Origin: a virus
Length of the DNA: 42,268 bases
Direction: 5' to 3' (one strand)
IMG/VR virus record: IMGVR_UViG_3300043772_001450
Coordinates: 1 to 42,268 of that record
A model generated the notes under the pieces. The model was not told the origin of the DNA. It did no database searches and saw nothing but the letters and a program-made list of their open reading frames with translations. Each line of letters starts with the position of its first letter. Position 1 is the first letter of the stretch. Shown here in pieces: positions 20,901-26,567 of the stretch. The position numbers and the translations under genes were made by a program.

Positions 20901-21970
20901 TCGCGCATAGCAACCATCATACTTGAAAGATCCGCGATACTTCCACCTAGACCTTGAACTACTGGGCCAGCCTTAATAATTCCTGTAACTAAGTCATTCA
21001 GCGTTGTTGAAGTTTGGTTTTCTACAGCATTGAGTAGGTTAATTGATTTAGTTAATCCATCAGTATCTTGTTTAAATACGCTTTGAATTGCTAAGGTGGC
21101 TTTCATTGCCTCGGCCCTGTCAACTTCACCAAGTACCGACAGTCTCATGGCTTCTCTAGTTGAATCTAATAGTTCATTACCTTCTTTACCAGTAGCGGCG
21201 ATATCTGCAGCAATTCCTAAAGTTTCTGAGGCGGCAATTCCCATTGTGCTAGAAAGTTCTTGAGCAAGCGCCAAGGTTTTGCCTCTTATAGCATCAAGTT
21301 CTTGATCATTTACTATACCCTTGGTGGCATCGCCATAAACCTTAGTCATTCTAGTAAGTTGCTTATCTGCATCCATAAACATCTTTCCAGCGACCGCGCC
21401 AAATATCATGAGTGGTACTGTAAGGCCAACAGTCAACTGTCTACCAGCCCATTGAGTATTCTTTCCCCAGTTAATTAATTGAGTAGCCCCGCCCTGAACT
21501 ACTTGTCTAAAAATTCTATGTTCTTGGTTTAATATTTTTTGCTTATCAATGGCTTCATCTATACCCTTAGGGGTAACTACCATTGCTCTGCCGCCACCCA
21601 TATTCATAGCGGTAGAATTCATCATTCTTACTTGCTCTCTGGCTAGAGATCTAATTTGGCTTTGCTGTCTTCTAGCATATTGAGTGCCTGCTCTAAAATA
21701 CTGTCCTAGTCTAAGATTTCCTCTTTCTAAAGATCTGCCAAATTTTTCTGTTTCTGAAGTAAGATTTACCATCCTGGTTTGGAACATGCCGCTAGCACTC
21801 AAAGCATTGGCAAATGCAGATGAGTACGATTGAATATTTCTAAGTTGGGTTGGACTACCAACCATTCCCATGCTATTGATAGCCGCTATTTGAGATTTTA
21901 GTCTTGCAAGTTGCCCCTCAACGCCAGCAAAGTTACCAGTAGCAACTATCTGCAAATCTATTCTACTCAT
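14972..21970 (-). CDS. Tail tape measure protein (2332 aa)
   Basis: This is the largest gene, as usual for siphovirus tape measures, which set tail length and enter the cell envelope with the DNA. A TP901-type core lies at about residues 205-470, with MFMDADKQLTRMTKVYGDAT and the helix repeat SMMVAMREGGVPASEAANAIKS. Hydrophobic segments occur at about 180-205, 535-575 and 1145-1215, the last Gly/Met-rich. A charged coiled coil spans about 1740-1860 and is followed by a run of eight glycines. Near 2205 it ends with GGFISGPGGPMDDLIPAMLS and NGEYVIRA, the common C-terminal signature. At roughly 0.15 nm per residue, the tail would be near 350 nm. The ATG overlaps the upstream chaperone stop (ATGA). 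Confidence 0.95.
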   Translation of the reverse strand: MSRIDLQIVATGNFAGVEGQLARLKSQIAAINSMGMVGSPTQLRNIQSYSSAFANALSASGMFQTRMVNLTSETEKFGRSLERGNLRLGQYFRAGTQYARRQQSQIRSLAREQVRMMNSTAMNMGGGRAMVVTPKGIDEAIDKQKILNQEHRIFRQVVQGGATQLINWGKNTQWAGRQLTVGLTVPLMIFGAVAGKMFMDADKQLTRMTKVYGDATKGIVNDQELDAIRGKTLALAQELSSTMGIAASETLGIAADIAATGKEGNELLDSTREAMRLSVLGEVDRAEAMKATLAIQSVFKQDTDGLTKSINLLNAVENQTSTTLNDLVTGIIKAGPVVQGLGGSIADLSSMMVAMREGGVPASEAANAIKSSLGALINPTKQTTELLKGFGINLTDIVDRNAGNVIGTLTELQQALEGIDELSRQRAIEQMFGKFQFSRINALLSNLNKAGSQTEQVLKIAGMSTSQLAQTAEIELKRLTESASMRFTRAVESLKSNLIPIGETFVEIGAKIVEFAGNIIKAFNDLPEGLKTFIKIVGGITAIAGPIIMITGVFGNFFGYIIKTVGALMALRRGARGVFEFYTADSIAARASTELLSKGMFSQVEATNTLRAALDTLNAELEQVARNMNLVATASSTAMARQSAATASAAAAVAGSGAAALAARNSSVIGMLGMGKRSGTSSFSGPEFSHLHPSMNLPKDIRLAQTVGTLINPSIPAQAAARNWQQAMGASFAPTSFYDPSRGSRISQLEQMTYGAGRASASNLAYLNTMRTSGAEGQTAAARLYPSRNEYNAYVAKYHASLLRLEQMGKTQVDNMTKAINREMAKGNVAGAEAILMGALDVNGKQFKRLVDEQTRKVVSVNGTMGEVIAQVGATTAGLEQRLRAAGMQGFGKTADNMFRMVSAGAGGGTIPDEQMVDKRSQRYMDALNKQTQLTAQRNAWIQKLTEREQRIAAGQAKDAGQVTKAKQKLAIIMDELTANTKELALAEKGLLKPKMNELAQSMGLTRQEMDAYRGTLMTAKVGQLKQMESAKLLEIAGEKYAFQITAAGNVLNAVNLTTRKLIPKEEALAMYRTRQLASVTEEISTMKMGFFARRRLNAEIQALILEHDKTAASFQLVQQANGKYVVAIKNATDKVLTTTAQYGMGQGARGQRVAMGAGMAAGMGMMFMPMDGSGGDAAKIGGGALLGASMGSMFGAPGLAMGAAIGAAIPILQSYQREQQAVNNKLIAYGEALNGSSLVLDKFASEIGKLKPSEKLTAALGNIVMPEQVAETGKSILDTEAGQQLREMSKNLGGEQLRVALSNQLKQLTLMEIFTPEEAKAVAQTLAIELANPELGRSLVRGINSILDSEGNLIKDNVSKLFMETIPEIDIPAFGEDQIQNYLNSQQTFLGNAKDMGEALLGWWRGDLADEILNDVFGLGEASSIEVKQAATRFAQENIGTLASSLDKLRESQALVVNDFMSGNITYEEYAKRMATIQEQNIKAADSILMLKEAGADVGAMLKDIADKSGRGADFTNIENIAKSMFETLGVGERLLTQVQLAAAYGDITLGEMQNVADIITDEDTRKNLEIVFNVKGAEDNATEIIKLLGMGLDAEFIKTISIDSVEIGKPLSDIYASLSAIAKLPPQVQKSVIADIQSDPLKMQNFISDFEYVQSLPDTKKGLYAEIQGNEDLVELRDNWDQFIALPDEERKTAILTTIITGSYDFGAPPAIPAPTAPTEIAMPDVSSMIPSESGGGGGAGSDAANEAIDKKIKQQDRIIKQIQKEREERQKLLDLEKKALDFAMQQQDLESQIMIAKAEGRIADAALLQSQLDANRVQEREDEKERLRQENEDKRIARAERRKKQLEKQKEDSSGGGGGGGGADEAAAKKMEQRLMFLNSELQGALQGNVKILDDINDRGADAFWNSAPIKRYIEEAVKAGVPLKTVRAELEKIFDYMIGEGFKEVPIYNQIAADLEDIGVAGDSLNQVLPNVFAILQDPKLDRDQSKEMVIEQFRLIGMTAEEARRRANKFFTMKSSTATGIYENLDSFNEKFDEIKNRFSDRNGDLIITEFTKGIRDGLTRGQILDNISKAIYDATYTNGIKAGLEPGQASRDAEAVASSVKGIINTEFDGYFKEIEIKGKWDGIVNGQEVPPALRGLFGDDGRFFGTADTAEKLSINSRVTVEPSDKPTTITNSASNPLWVKNIDGNEPWRTPTDSRFRANGGFISGPGGPMDDLIPAMLSNGEYVIRASSVDKFGMGFFDLLNKGVLPEFGRGGSSKYPSMVRNMGMGGAVYYNKGGFVSESSSNVEYNINVNVAGSNASADEIAREVMSAIDRKQRMSKTVNRI

Positions 21971-22589
21971 ACGACCACCTCTTCAACAGACTGAATATTG
22001 TGACCAATTCCTAGGCCCACGCCAAAGCCTTGTGTGGCAACTTCAGATGGAGTCATCTCTGTAATATTTGATGACTCCTTATCAGAAAGATCTACACCTT
22101 GGAGTGCTGCGAGGAACTTATGCTCTTCTTTCTGCCTTGTTCTATAGGCATTTAAAGTATGAACTAACTCATCTATTGATAAGTTTTCTTCAAGTTCGTC
22201 GTAACTCTTCCAGTTTCCCAACAGAAACGCCTCAGATTCCAGAGCGGCGAGGTCTAGTTTGTCCCAACTAGCGCCGCTCCCAGTAGGTTTGGGTCGTTCA
22301 ATTTAAGTCCCCCACATATTTCTAGAATTTTCATCATGTTGGGGATATTCACAGCGTCTTCAAACTTCTCTCTATTAAGACCTATTTCTGGATATGCCTT
22401 CTCTAAACAAACCATAGCCGCCTTGACAAAAATGTCCATAGCATCTTCTTCAGTTTGTATTTCTTCTGAATCTAGTTCTCTAATTACTGCCATAAACTTT
22501 TTCAACTGCTTAATTGGAAGAGGCTTAATAAAAACACTAGTTCCATCTTCTAACTCTAATTCAGCAGTATCATATATAGTAGTTGACAA
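21967..22589 (-). CDS. Tail assembly chaperone, -1 frameshift product (gpGT-like)
   Basis: This is the extended chaperone made by slipping -1 on the heptamer C CCA AAC (22293 to 22287) near the end of the upstream frame. The upstream stop at 22254 is then bypassed and reading continues to 21967. The product would have about 207 residues: the first 101 from the short chaperone, then 106 starting PTGSGASWDKLDLAALE. The second part is acidic and helical (YDELEENLSIDELVHTLNAYR). In the -1 frame a stop lies just upstream of the slip site, so this segment cannot be reached any other way except from an internal TTG at 22221. Such fusions bind the tape measure during tail assembly, and the tape measure gene starts within its stop codon. 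Confidence 0.85.
22254..22589 (-). CDS. Tail assembly chaperone, short form (gpG-like)
   Basis: The 111-residue protein starts with TTG at 22589 behind AGGAGG 4 nt upstream. No ATG fits. It is acidic and mostly helical (PLPIKQLKKFMAVIRELDSE, then EEDAMDIFVKAAMVCLEKAYP), like the first tail chaperone encoded between the tail tube and tape measure genes. The slippery CCCAAAC near its end allows production of the longer form. It has its own promoter (TGATATAAT at 22622-22614), placed just after the terminator of the tail tube gene, which would let chaperones be made at lower level than the tube protein. Confidence 0.85.
   Translation of the reverse strand: MSTTIYDTAELELEDGTSVFIKPLPIKQLKKFMAVIRELDSEEIQTEEDAMDIFVKAAMVCLEKAYPEIGLNREKFEDAVNIPNMMKILEICGGLKLNDPNLLGAALVGTN
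22287..22293 (-). promoter_or_regulatory. Programmed -1 ribosomal frameshift site CCCAAAC
   Basis: On the minus strand the heptamer reads C CCA AAC in the frame of the short chaperone, an exact X XXY YYZ slippery site. After slipping, the tRNAs pair with CCC and AAA and the next codon is CCT. The zero-frame stop follows 10 codons later. The -1 frame is closed upstream by TAA and open downstream to the tape measure start. A GC-rich stretch (GGGAGCGGCGCTAG) begins 7 nt after the heptamer and could form a stimulatory structure. Confidence 0.88.
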
Positions 22590-22613
22590 TTTTCCTCCTA
22601 ATAACTTATTAAA

Positions 22614-22622
22614 ATTATATCA
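22614..22622 (-). promoter_or_regulatory. Extended -10 promoter for the tail chaperones
   Basis: The minus strand reads TGATATAAT, a perfect TGn plus TATAAT extended -10 element, between the tail tube terminator and the chaperone gene. A transcript would start near 22607, giving a short leader with AGGAGG. No convincing -35 hexamer lies at the usual distance, which is normal for extended -10 promoters. Confidence 0.65.
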
Positions 22623-22648
22623 AAATCAGGCGCAAAAACATAAAGATG

Positions 22649-22670
22649 AACCCCGCCGATTGGCGGGGTT
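22649..22670 (-). terminator. Rho-independent terminator after the tail tube gene
   Basis: A perfect 9-bp GC-rich stem (AACCCCGCC / GGCGGGGTT) with a 4-nt loop lies 29 nt downstream of the tail tube stop. In the minus-strand direction it is followed by a T-rich tail (CATCTTTATGTTTTT). In the plus direction no such run follows, so it acts on the leftward transcript. Confidence 0.85.
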
Positions 22671-22698
22671 TCACCTTAGAACTATTTAGTTATTAGGG

Positions 22699-23385
22699 TT
22701 AGGAGTAGACTCTATCAAGAATCTCGCCGTACTCTGCATTTGCATATCCGTCTGCTGGGAGGCAGCGGAATGTAACTGGGTAAACAGTTGATTCATTTCT
22801 GCGTAGAGCGTGGGAAACAGTCTCCATAGAAAGAACGCGACGAGCAAGGTACACTCTCTCTGTGTTTGATCCTGCGACTGCTGGGCCTGGGCCTACAGCG
22901 ATCAATGATCTTTCGACTGGCTTCTCACCAAGGGCTCCTGCTGCAAGACCAAGAACGTTTGATCCTGTTGTTGGAGCGCCGTATCCTGATGCTGATGCTC
23001 TTGTTGATGTTGAAGAGTAAACACTATTCAACTGTGTAGCATTTGATTGACCAAAGGCTACGCGAACATTTTCAAGTGTGCCTTCATTCATAGAAGTACG
23101 AAGCATAACTCTCAACTGAGTCTTGAAGATACGAGCGGAGTCAAGCAACTGATCAACCTCAACCTCACCATAAGTTGGTTCGTATGAAATTTCGAATCCT
23201 TCAGATGTGAATCCAACATCTCTCCAGTCAGTTGCTCCTGAGCCAGTACCTAGGTACGTTGCTGCGGAAGCAGTTGTGCCGAATACTGGCATGTTTTGTG
23301 GTTGACCACCTGAAACAGTTGAATCATTCTTTGAAATGAAGACCTGAGCGGCACCAACGATAATGTTGCTAACTGAACCTGCCAT
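22699..23385 (-). CDS. Major tail (tube) protein
   Basis: The 228-residue protein lies between the tail terminator and the tail chaperones, the usual place for the tail tube subunit. The sequence fits: GAAQVFISKND at the start, a central EGFEISYEPTYGEVEVDQLLD motif found in many siphovirus tube proteins, then a long strand-rich C-terminal half ending in GEILDRVYS. Base composition is higher in G+C, and codon choice looks more selective than in neighbouring genes, as expected for a protein made in hundreds of copies. It has its own promoter, a leader hairpin, a strong ribosome leader identical to that of the capsid gene and a downstream terminator. Confidence 0.9.
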   Translation of the reverse strand: MAGSVSNIIVGAAQVFISKNDSTVSGGQPQNMPVFGTTASAATYLGTGSGATDWRDVGFTSEGFEISYEPTYGEVEVDQLLDSARIFKTQLRVMLRTSMNEGTLENVRVAFGQSNATQLNSVYSSTSTRASASGYGAPTTGSNVLGLAAGALGEKPVERSLIAVGPGPAVAGSNTERVYLARRVLSMETVSHALRRNESTVYPVTFRCLPADGYANAEYGEILDRVYS

Positions 23386-23395
23386 TTATACTTTA

Positions 23396-23409
23396 CACCT
23401 ACCTTTCAG
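23396..23409 (-). promoter_or_regulatory. High-expression ribosome leader of the tail tube gene
   Basis: The minus strand reads CTGAAAGGTAGGTG and ends 10 nt before the ATG at 23385. The same 14 bases at the same distance precede the capsid gene. AAGG plus AGGTG, with one T between, matches an extended anti-Shine-Dalgarno pairing with a one-base bulge. Confidence 0.75.
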
Positions 23410-23425
23410 ATATTATTAAATATCT
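23408..23425 (-). promoter_or_regulatory. Leader hairpin before the tail tube ribosome site
   Basis: AGATATT and AATATCT form a perfect 7-bp stem around a 4-nt loop, ending just at the ribosome leader. It is AT-rich and weak, so it is more likely an mRNA-stabilising 5' structure or a spacer than a terminator. Confidence 0.45.
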
Positions 23426-23447
23426 AGATTGGTCATTCCTCATTATT

Positions 23448-23456
23448 ATAATAACA
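23448..23456 (-). promoter_or_regulatory. Extended -10 promoter of the tail tube gene
   Basis: The minus strand reads TGTTATTAT (TGn TATTAT), with an overlapping TATAAT 3 nt on. TTGAGT lies 16 nt upstream of TATTAT and may act as a weak -35. It lies in the 93-nt gap between the tail terminator and tail tube genes and would give a leader of about 55 nt containing the hairpin and ribosome site. Confidence 0.55.
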
Positions 23457-23478
23457 CGAATTGGGCAAGACTCAAAGG

Positions 23479-23988
23479 TCAGACGAATCTACCAGATGAA
23501 TCTAAATATCTTGAATATTTGTAAGAAATCTCTACAGTTCCTGCTACTCTTCCGCCCTCTAATTCAACTGGTGCAGGGCCAGAAGCATTTTCTAAAGACA
23601 CAGTATAGAATATTACTTTATCATCTTTAGGATTAAATTTTTGTACATCCTGACCAGACTCATCTACTCTTCTAAATAAATCTATCATTAGTTCTATGAT
23701 TTCTGCTACCTGAGAGACTTGATTTGCAATAATAGTGTATAGCATTCTTTCTTCACATATCCACCATTTATCTCCATATCCTTCAACTTCATAATCATAT
23801 ATGATGTATGGCAATTCTGGCATGAGATTATTAAATTCTGGAACCTCTTGTGAAGGTATTATTGGAATAACAGATTTAGTAAAATTATCTGGACGATATT
23901 GATCTTCTATTAAAATTCCTGAATTTTTTAATTCTTCCCATAAAAATGAATTCAGAACAGACCTAGCATTTATCTTATAATCTACCAC
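23479..23988 (-). CDS. Tail terminator protein (169 aa)
   Basis: This gene lies immediately before the tail tube gene, where tail terminator (gpU-like) proteins are encoded. The 169-residue product has an N-terminal helix (ARSVLNSFLWEELKNSGI) and a central strand-helix segment (WWICEERMLYTIIANQVSQV, then AEIIELMIDLFRRVDES). It ends in a beta region, like the small alpha-beta fold of this family. It starts with GTG, whose first base is the last of the upstream TAG (TAGTG), with AGGAAG about 9 nt earlier. Terminator proteins cap the growing tube and join it to the neck. Confidence 0.72.
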   Translation of the reverse strand: MVDYKINARSVLNSFLWEELKNSGILIEDQYRPDNFTKSVIPIIPSQEVPEFNNLMPELPYIIYDYEVEGYGDKWWICEERMLYTIIANQVSQVAEIIELMIDLFRRVDESGQDVQKFNPKDDKVIFYTVSLENASGPAPVELEGGRVAGTVEISYKYSRYLDSSGRFV

Positions 23989-24716
23989 TAGATAACACTT
24001 CCTATAGTTTGATATGGGGCTAGAGTAGACTTGATTGCTAATCTTGCGGAATTTTTATCGGCACCCTTTTTACTTAAAGCCCTAGCAATATTTTTTTCTA
24101 ATTTATTAAAAACTCCAGCCTCATCTAAAGAGTTTCCAAAGTTTATGGTCCACCAACTTCTAAAATGTTTTTCAAAAGAACCAGTTGTCGCCTTGCCGCC
24201 AGGGTTTCTTATTGTTATTGTTTTCCCTGGAGGCACAAATAGTATCCCGCCTGACTTTGGGCTGAAGGCAATATGTCTAGAAGTAATAAAACTTACCTGT
24301 TTGCCATTTTCCATGACTTCTGCTTTTCTTTTAAATATCCCACTTTTTGTAACCTTTCTACCACTACGTCCAGGAGTTGTTAATGCTGGAGCAATTGGAG
24401 AATTCTTTTTAGAATTATTAAACTTGTAATATATAGAGGCATTTCCTGCCCCCTCTTGTTTTTTAATTATTCTAAATAATCTTGAAGATTCGTTTCCAGC
24501 GCCTCCCCATTCATAAACATGATGAAAAGACTTCTTTGCTGATCTTGCTAGAAGATTTGTTCTTTTAACAAATTTTATTGCGGATAAAGAGAACTCAGCA
24601 GACATTATTTCATTTTTTGATTTAACAGTTTTTAATTCTTTAATGCCTTCTATTTTATTTTCTATCTCTGCATATAATCTTTGAGAAGATGCGGGGGACA
24701 CTCTAACATTAATCAT
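23988..24716 (-). CDS. Neck or tail-completion protein (242 aa, HK97 gp10-like position)
   Basis: A longer frame runs back to 24806, but it would overlap the previous gene by nearly 100 nt. The ATG at 24716, with AGGTG 7 nt upstream, is the better start (MINVRVSPASSQ). The product is basic, has an N-terminal helix (SSQRLYAEIENKIEGIKELK), and includes a Lys/Gly/Ser-rich middle and a beta segment (GILFVPPGKTITIRNPGG). A final helical part follows (FNKLEKNIARALSKKGADK). The gene order and fold pattern fit the neck protein family related to HK97 gp10. The exact role is inferred from position. Confidence 0.62.
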   Translation of the reverse strand: MINVRVSPASSQRLYAEIENKIEGIKELKTVKSKNEIMSAEFSLSAIKFVKRTNLLARSAKKSFHHVYEWGGAGNESSRLFRIIKKQEGAGNASIYYKFNNSKKNSPIAPALTTPGRSGRKVTKSGIFKRKAEVMENGKQVSFITSRHIAFSPKSGGILFVPPGKTITIRNPGGKATTGSFEKHFRSWWTINFGNSLDEAGVFNKLEKNIARALSKKGADKNSARLAIKSTLAPYQTIGSVI

Positions 24717-25134
24717 TTGATTGCACCTGAGTCCTCTTGAGATGATTCTCAAAGTACTGGACGTTTCCAAAGATATCAAAAATTGGATGAGATGCGTATA
24801 CCTCAAATATAGTACTTGGATTAGATACTCTGTCTATCTCTGTATACAACTCTTCATTTTTAAAGTTTTTTACTGAGGAGACTCTCCATCTTTTACTTAA
24901 TTTTTCTAGAGTGTACATTTTTATTTCTAATTCTTCTATGTATTCTTTACCAAACGTTTTGTTATCTGATGTTGCGCTTCCGCCACTTTCTCTAATGGGA
25001 ACAATTGAGCATTGTATATTCTTTAACAATACCCATCTTCTAGTTATAGCGTTTGTACTCTCATCTTGTTCAGATATTTGTTGATAAATATCTGCTGTCA
25101 TTACAAGTGTGGAACTTTGAAGGCAGCCATACAC
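24709..25134 (-). CDS. Head-tail stopper or head-closure protein (141 aa)
   Basis: This small, mostly beta protein lies directly after the connector gene. Its pattern is that of head-closure proteins: an N-terminal strand (STLVMTADIYQQISEQDESTN), a WVLLKNIQCSIVP strand, then VYASHPIFDIFGN near the end. It starts with GTG at 25134 sharing one base with the upstream TAG (TAGTG). An internal ATG at 25101 is an alternative but has no ribosome site. Head-closure proteins seal the portal after DNA packaging. Confidence 0.65.
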   Translation of the reverse strand: MYGCLQSSTLVMTADIYQQISEQDESTNAITRRWVLLKNIQCSIVPIRESGGSATSDNKTFGKEYIEELEIKMYTLEKLSKRWRVSSVKNFKNEELYTEIDRVSNPSTIFEVYASHPIFDIFGNVQYFENHLKRTQVQSND

Positions 25135-26078
25135 TAAATAATCACCAACTGTATCATTTTAAACTTTTGTAGTATAGCGTCTGCAATAGCATTTCCAGTT
25201 CCTGCGAAAGCGAGTGAAGATAATTCTACAGACATTTGACCAGTATTCATCTTCTTCACATACTTTGAACGCCAGATACTATCATTACATAATAGATCAT
25301 TGACAATCAAAAGCATGGCTTGCTTTACCTCTAATGGTATAACTTGGTAGCCAAAAGTACCCTCTACCTTATACCTATACCCGTCTTTAAATTTTGCAGG
25401 ATTTATATCTAAGATAAAAGATCTTTCGCTCTCCTGAATGTCTTCTCCTGCTGTACTAGCAATGACTCTGAGGGCATTATTTGTTTCAGTTATTTCTAAC
25501 TCTACGCCCCAATTATTTATATCTTCATCGATATCAATTATTAATTGATCATTTTCATACAACTTTTTAAATTCTATGATACGGTGCGGAAGAGAAAGAA
25601 CATCAGCATTAGTTCCATAAGCAACTACAGGATTTGTATTCTCTGTTAAAGAAAATCCCAAGTAATTATTTATTATCATTCTTGCGGTTCTCGCGGCTGC
25701 ATGAATCTTTTCAAACGGTTGGTAGTTAGCACCTTCTGGGTATGGAGAAAATCCTAACTCTAATATTATTTCATCAACAGTAAGATAAGGTATTGTTACA
25801 TAAATATACTCAGTAGAGTTAAAGTATTCTTCACCAATTTGATACTCCCACTCTATCTTTAGTATTCTTTCTGTAGCGGTTACGTTTGCTGGAAGAAGAA
25901 GTTCATACTCTCCAACATACTCATCGTCAGTTTGTTCAGCATAGTCTACTAAAAGAATAGTATTTGTTGAAGCATCTTTAACTACAGCCTGAGGCGCTTC
26001 TACTGGCTCAGTAGGCTCTCCATTAAAATAGGTTGTAACGTTTACTTTTGTACTACTGCCAGCATATACTTCTATCAA
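25134..26078 (-). CDS. Head-tail adaptor or connector with N-terminal beta domain (314 aa)
   Basis: The start is TTG at 26078 with GAGGTG 6 nt upstream. Residues 1-95 form an Ig-like beta domain (TKVNVTTYFNGEPTEP ... VGEYELLLPANVTATERIL). Residues about 100-314 look like a gp6/gp15-type adaptor: LTVDEIILELGFSPYPEGANY, EKIHAAARTARMIINNYLG and a C-terminal helix (PLEVKQAMLLIVNDLLCND). Adaptors ring the portal and link it to the tail. The extra N-terminal domain is not part of the minimal adaptor and may decorate the neck. Confidence 0.75.
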   Translation of the reverse strand: MIEVYAGSSTKVNVTTYFNGEPTEPVEAPQAVVKDASTNTILLVDYAEQTDDEYVGEYELLLPANVTATERILKIEWEYQIGEEYFNSTEYIYVTIPYLTVDEIILELGFSPYPEGANYQPFEKIHAAARTARMIINNYLGFSLTENTNPVVAYGTNADVLSLPHRIIEFKKLYENDQLIIDIDEDINNWGVELEITETNNALRVIASTAGEDIQESERSFILDINPAKFKDGYRYKVEGTFGYQVIPLEVKQAMLLIVNDLLCNDSIWRSKYVKKMNTGQMSVELSSLAFAGTGNAIADAILQKFKMIQLVII

Positions 26079-26090
26079 TTAACACACCTC

Positions 26091-26474
26091 TTAGTTATAG
26101 TATTCCTGCACCTCTCGCGGAGTAGCCATTCTAAATCCTTCTTCTATGGAAAAGATAAAATCTGCATCTTCTTCAGACATAGCGACAAAAGGATGCTCTC
26201 TTGTGAAGGTGAAGCCATTTATTTCAAATCTAGCGTTTTCACGATCCATCTTAACTAAAACTGTATCTCCAGATGCGACCTTTTTTGCTTTCTTTTCTGG
26301 TACATCAATAGTCTCTGTTTCAGCCTCTGTAAATTTAGCATACATTTCGAACGTAACACCCTCTTCTTCTAGTGCTGCCATAATTTCATTTTTGGTCTTT
26401 GCACTTTCTAGGTCCACGGCAAAATACTCTGCAACTTCTTTAAGTTGTCCAACTTTCATTGTAGAAAAAGACAT
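26091..26474 (-). CDS. Small head-region protein with SAP/LEM-like helix (127 aa)
   Basis: The chosen ATG at 26474 has AGGAG close upstream; the longer TTG frame from 26498 has none and would overlap the promoter. Residues 6-36 (KVGQLKEVAEYFAVDLESAK, TKNEIMAALEEEGV) look like a SAP, HeH or LEM-type helix-extended loop-helix, common in small phage head proteins next to the capsid gene. The C-terminal part is beta-prone (DTVLVKMDRENARFEINGFTFTREHPF). It may be a minor head protein or decoration factor. It is transcribed from its own TGATATAAT promoter right after the capsid terminator. Confidence 0.6.
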   Translation of the reverse strand: MSFSTMKVGQLKEVAEYFAVDLESAKTKNEIMAALEEEGVTFEMYAKFTEAETETIDVPEKKAKKVASGDTVLVKMDRENARFEINGFTFTREHPFVAMSEEDADFIFSIEEGFRMATPREVQEYYN

Positions 26475-26497
26475 AATTCTCCTATCTCTTATAGTCA

Positions 26498-26506
26498 ATT
26501 ATATCA
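26498..26506 (-). promoter_or_regulatory. Extended -10 promoter after the capsid terminator
   Basis: The minus strand reads TGATATAAT, the same nine bases as before the tail chaperone gene, in the same setting just after a strong hairpin. A transcript would start near 26491, leaving a short leader with AGGAG for the 127-residue gene. Confidence 0.65.
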
Positions 26507-26517
26507 GAAAAGGCGAA

Positions 26518-26541
26518 AGGGAGGGATTTACACCCCTCCCT
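26518..26541 (-). terminator. Rho-independent terminator after the capsid gene
   Basis: An 8-bp stem AGGGAGGG / CCCTCCCT with an 8-nt loop lies 27 nt downstream of the capsid stop, followed in the minus direction by TTCGCCTTTTCTG. The T-run is interrupted, so termination may be partial. That would suit lower expression of the connector genes beyond. Confidence 0.75.
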
Positions 26542-26567
26542 GCCGCACTATAATTATTAAATTATTA

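Noticed and set aside
24031-24429. Plus-strand open frame opposite the neck protein gene
   Set aside because: No ribosome site, no promoter and no recognisable protein pattern. Low stop density follows from the codon use of the minus-strand gene.
24717-24806. N-terminal extension of the neck protein back to 24806
   Set aside because: It would overlap the previous gene by nearly 100 nt. The ATG at 24716 has a ribosome site and the normal small overlap.
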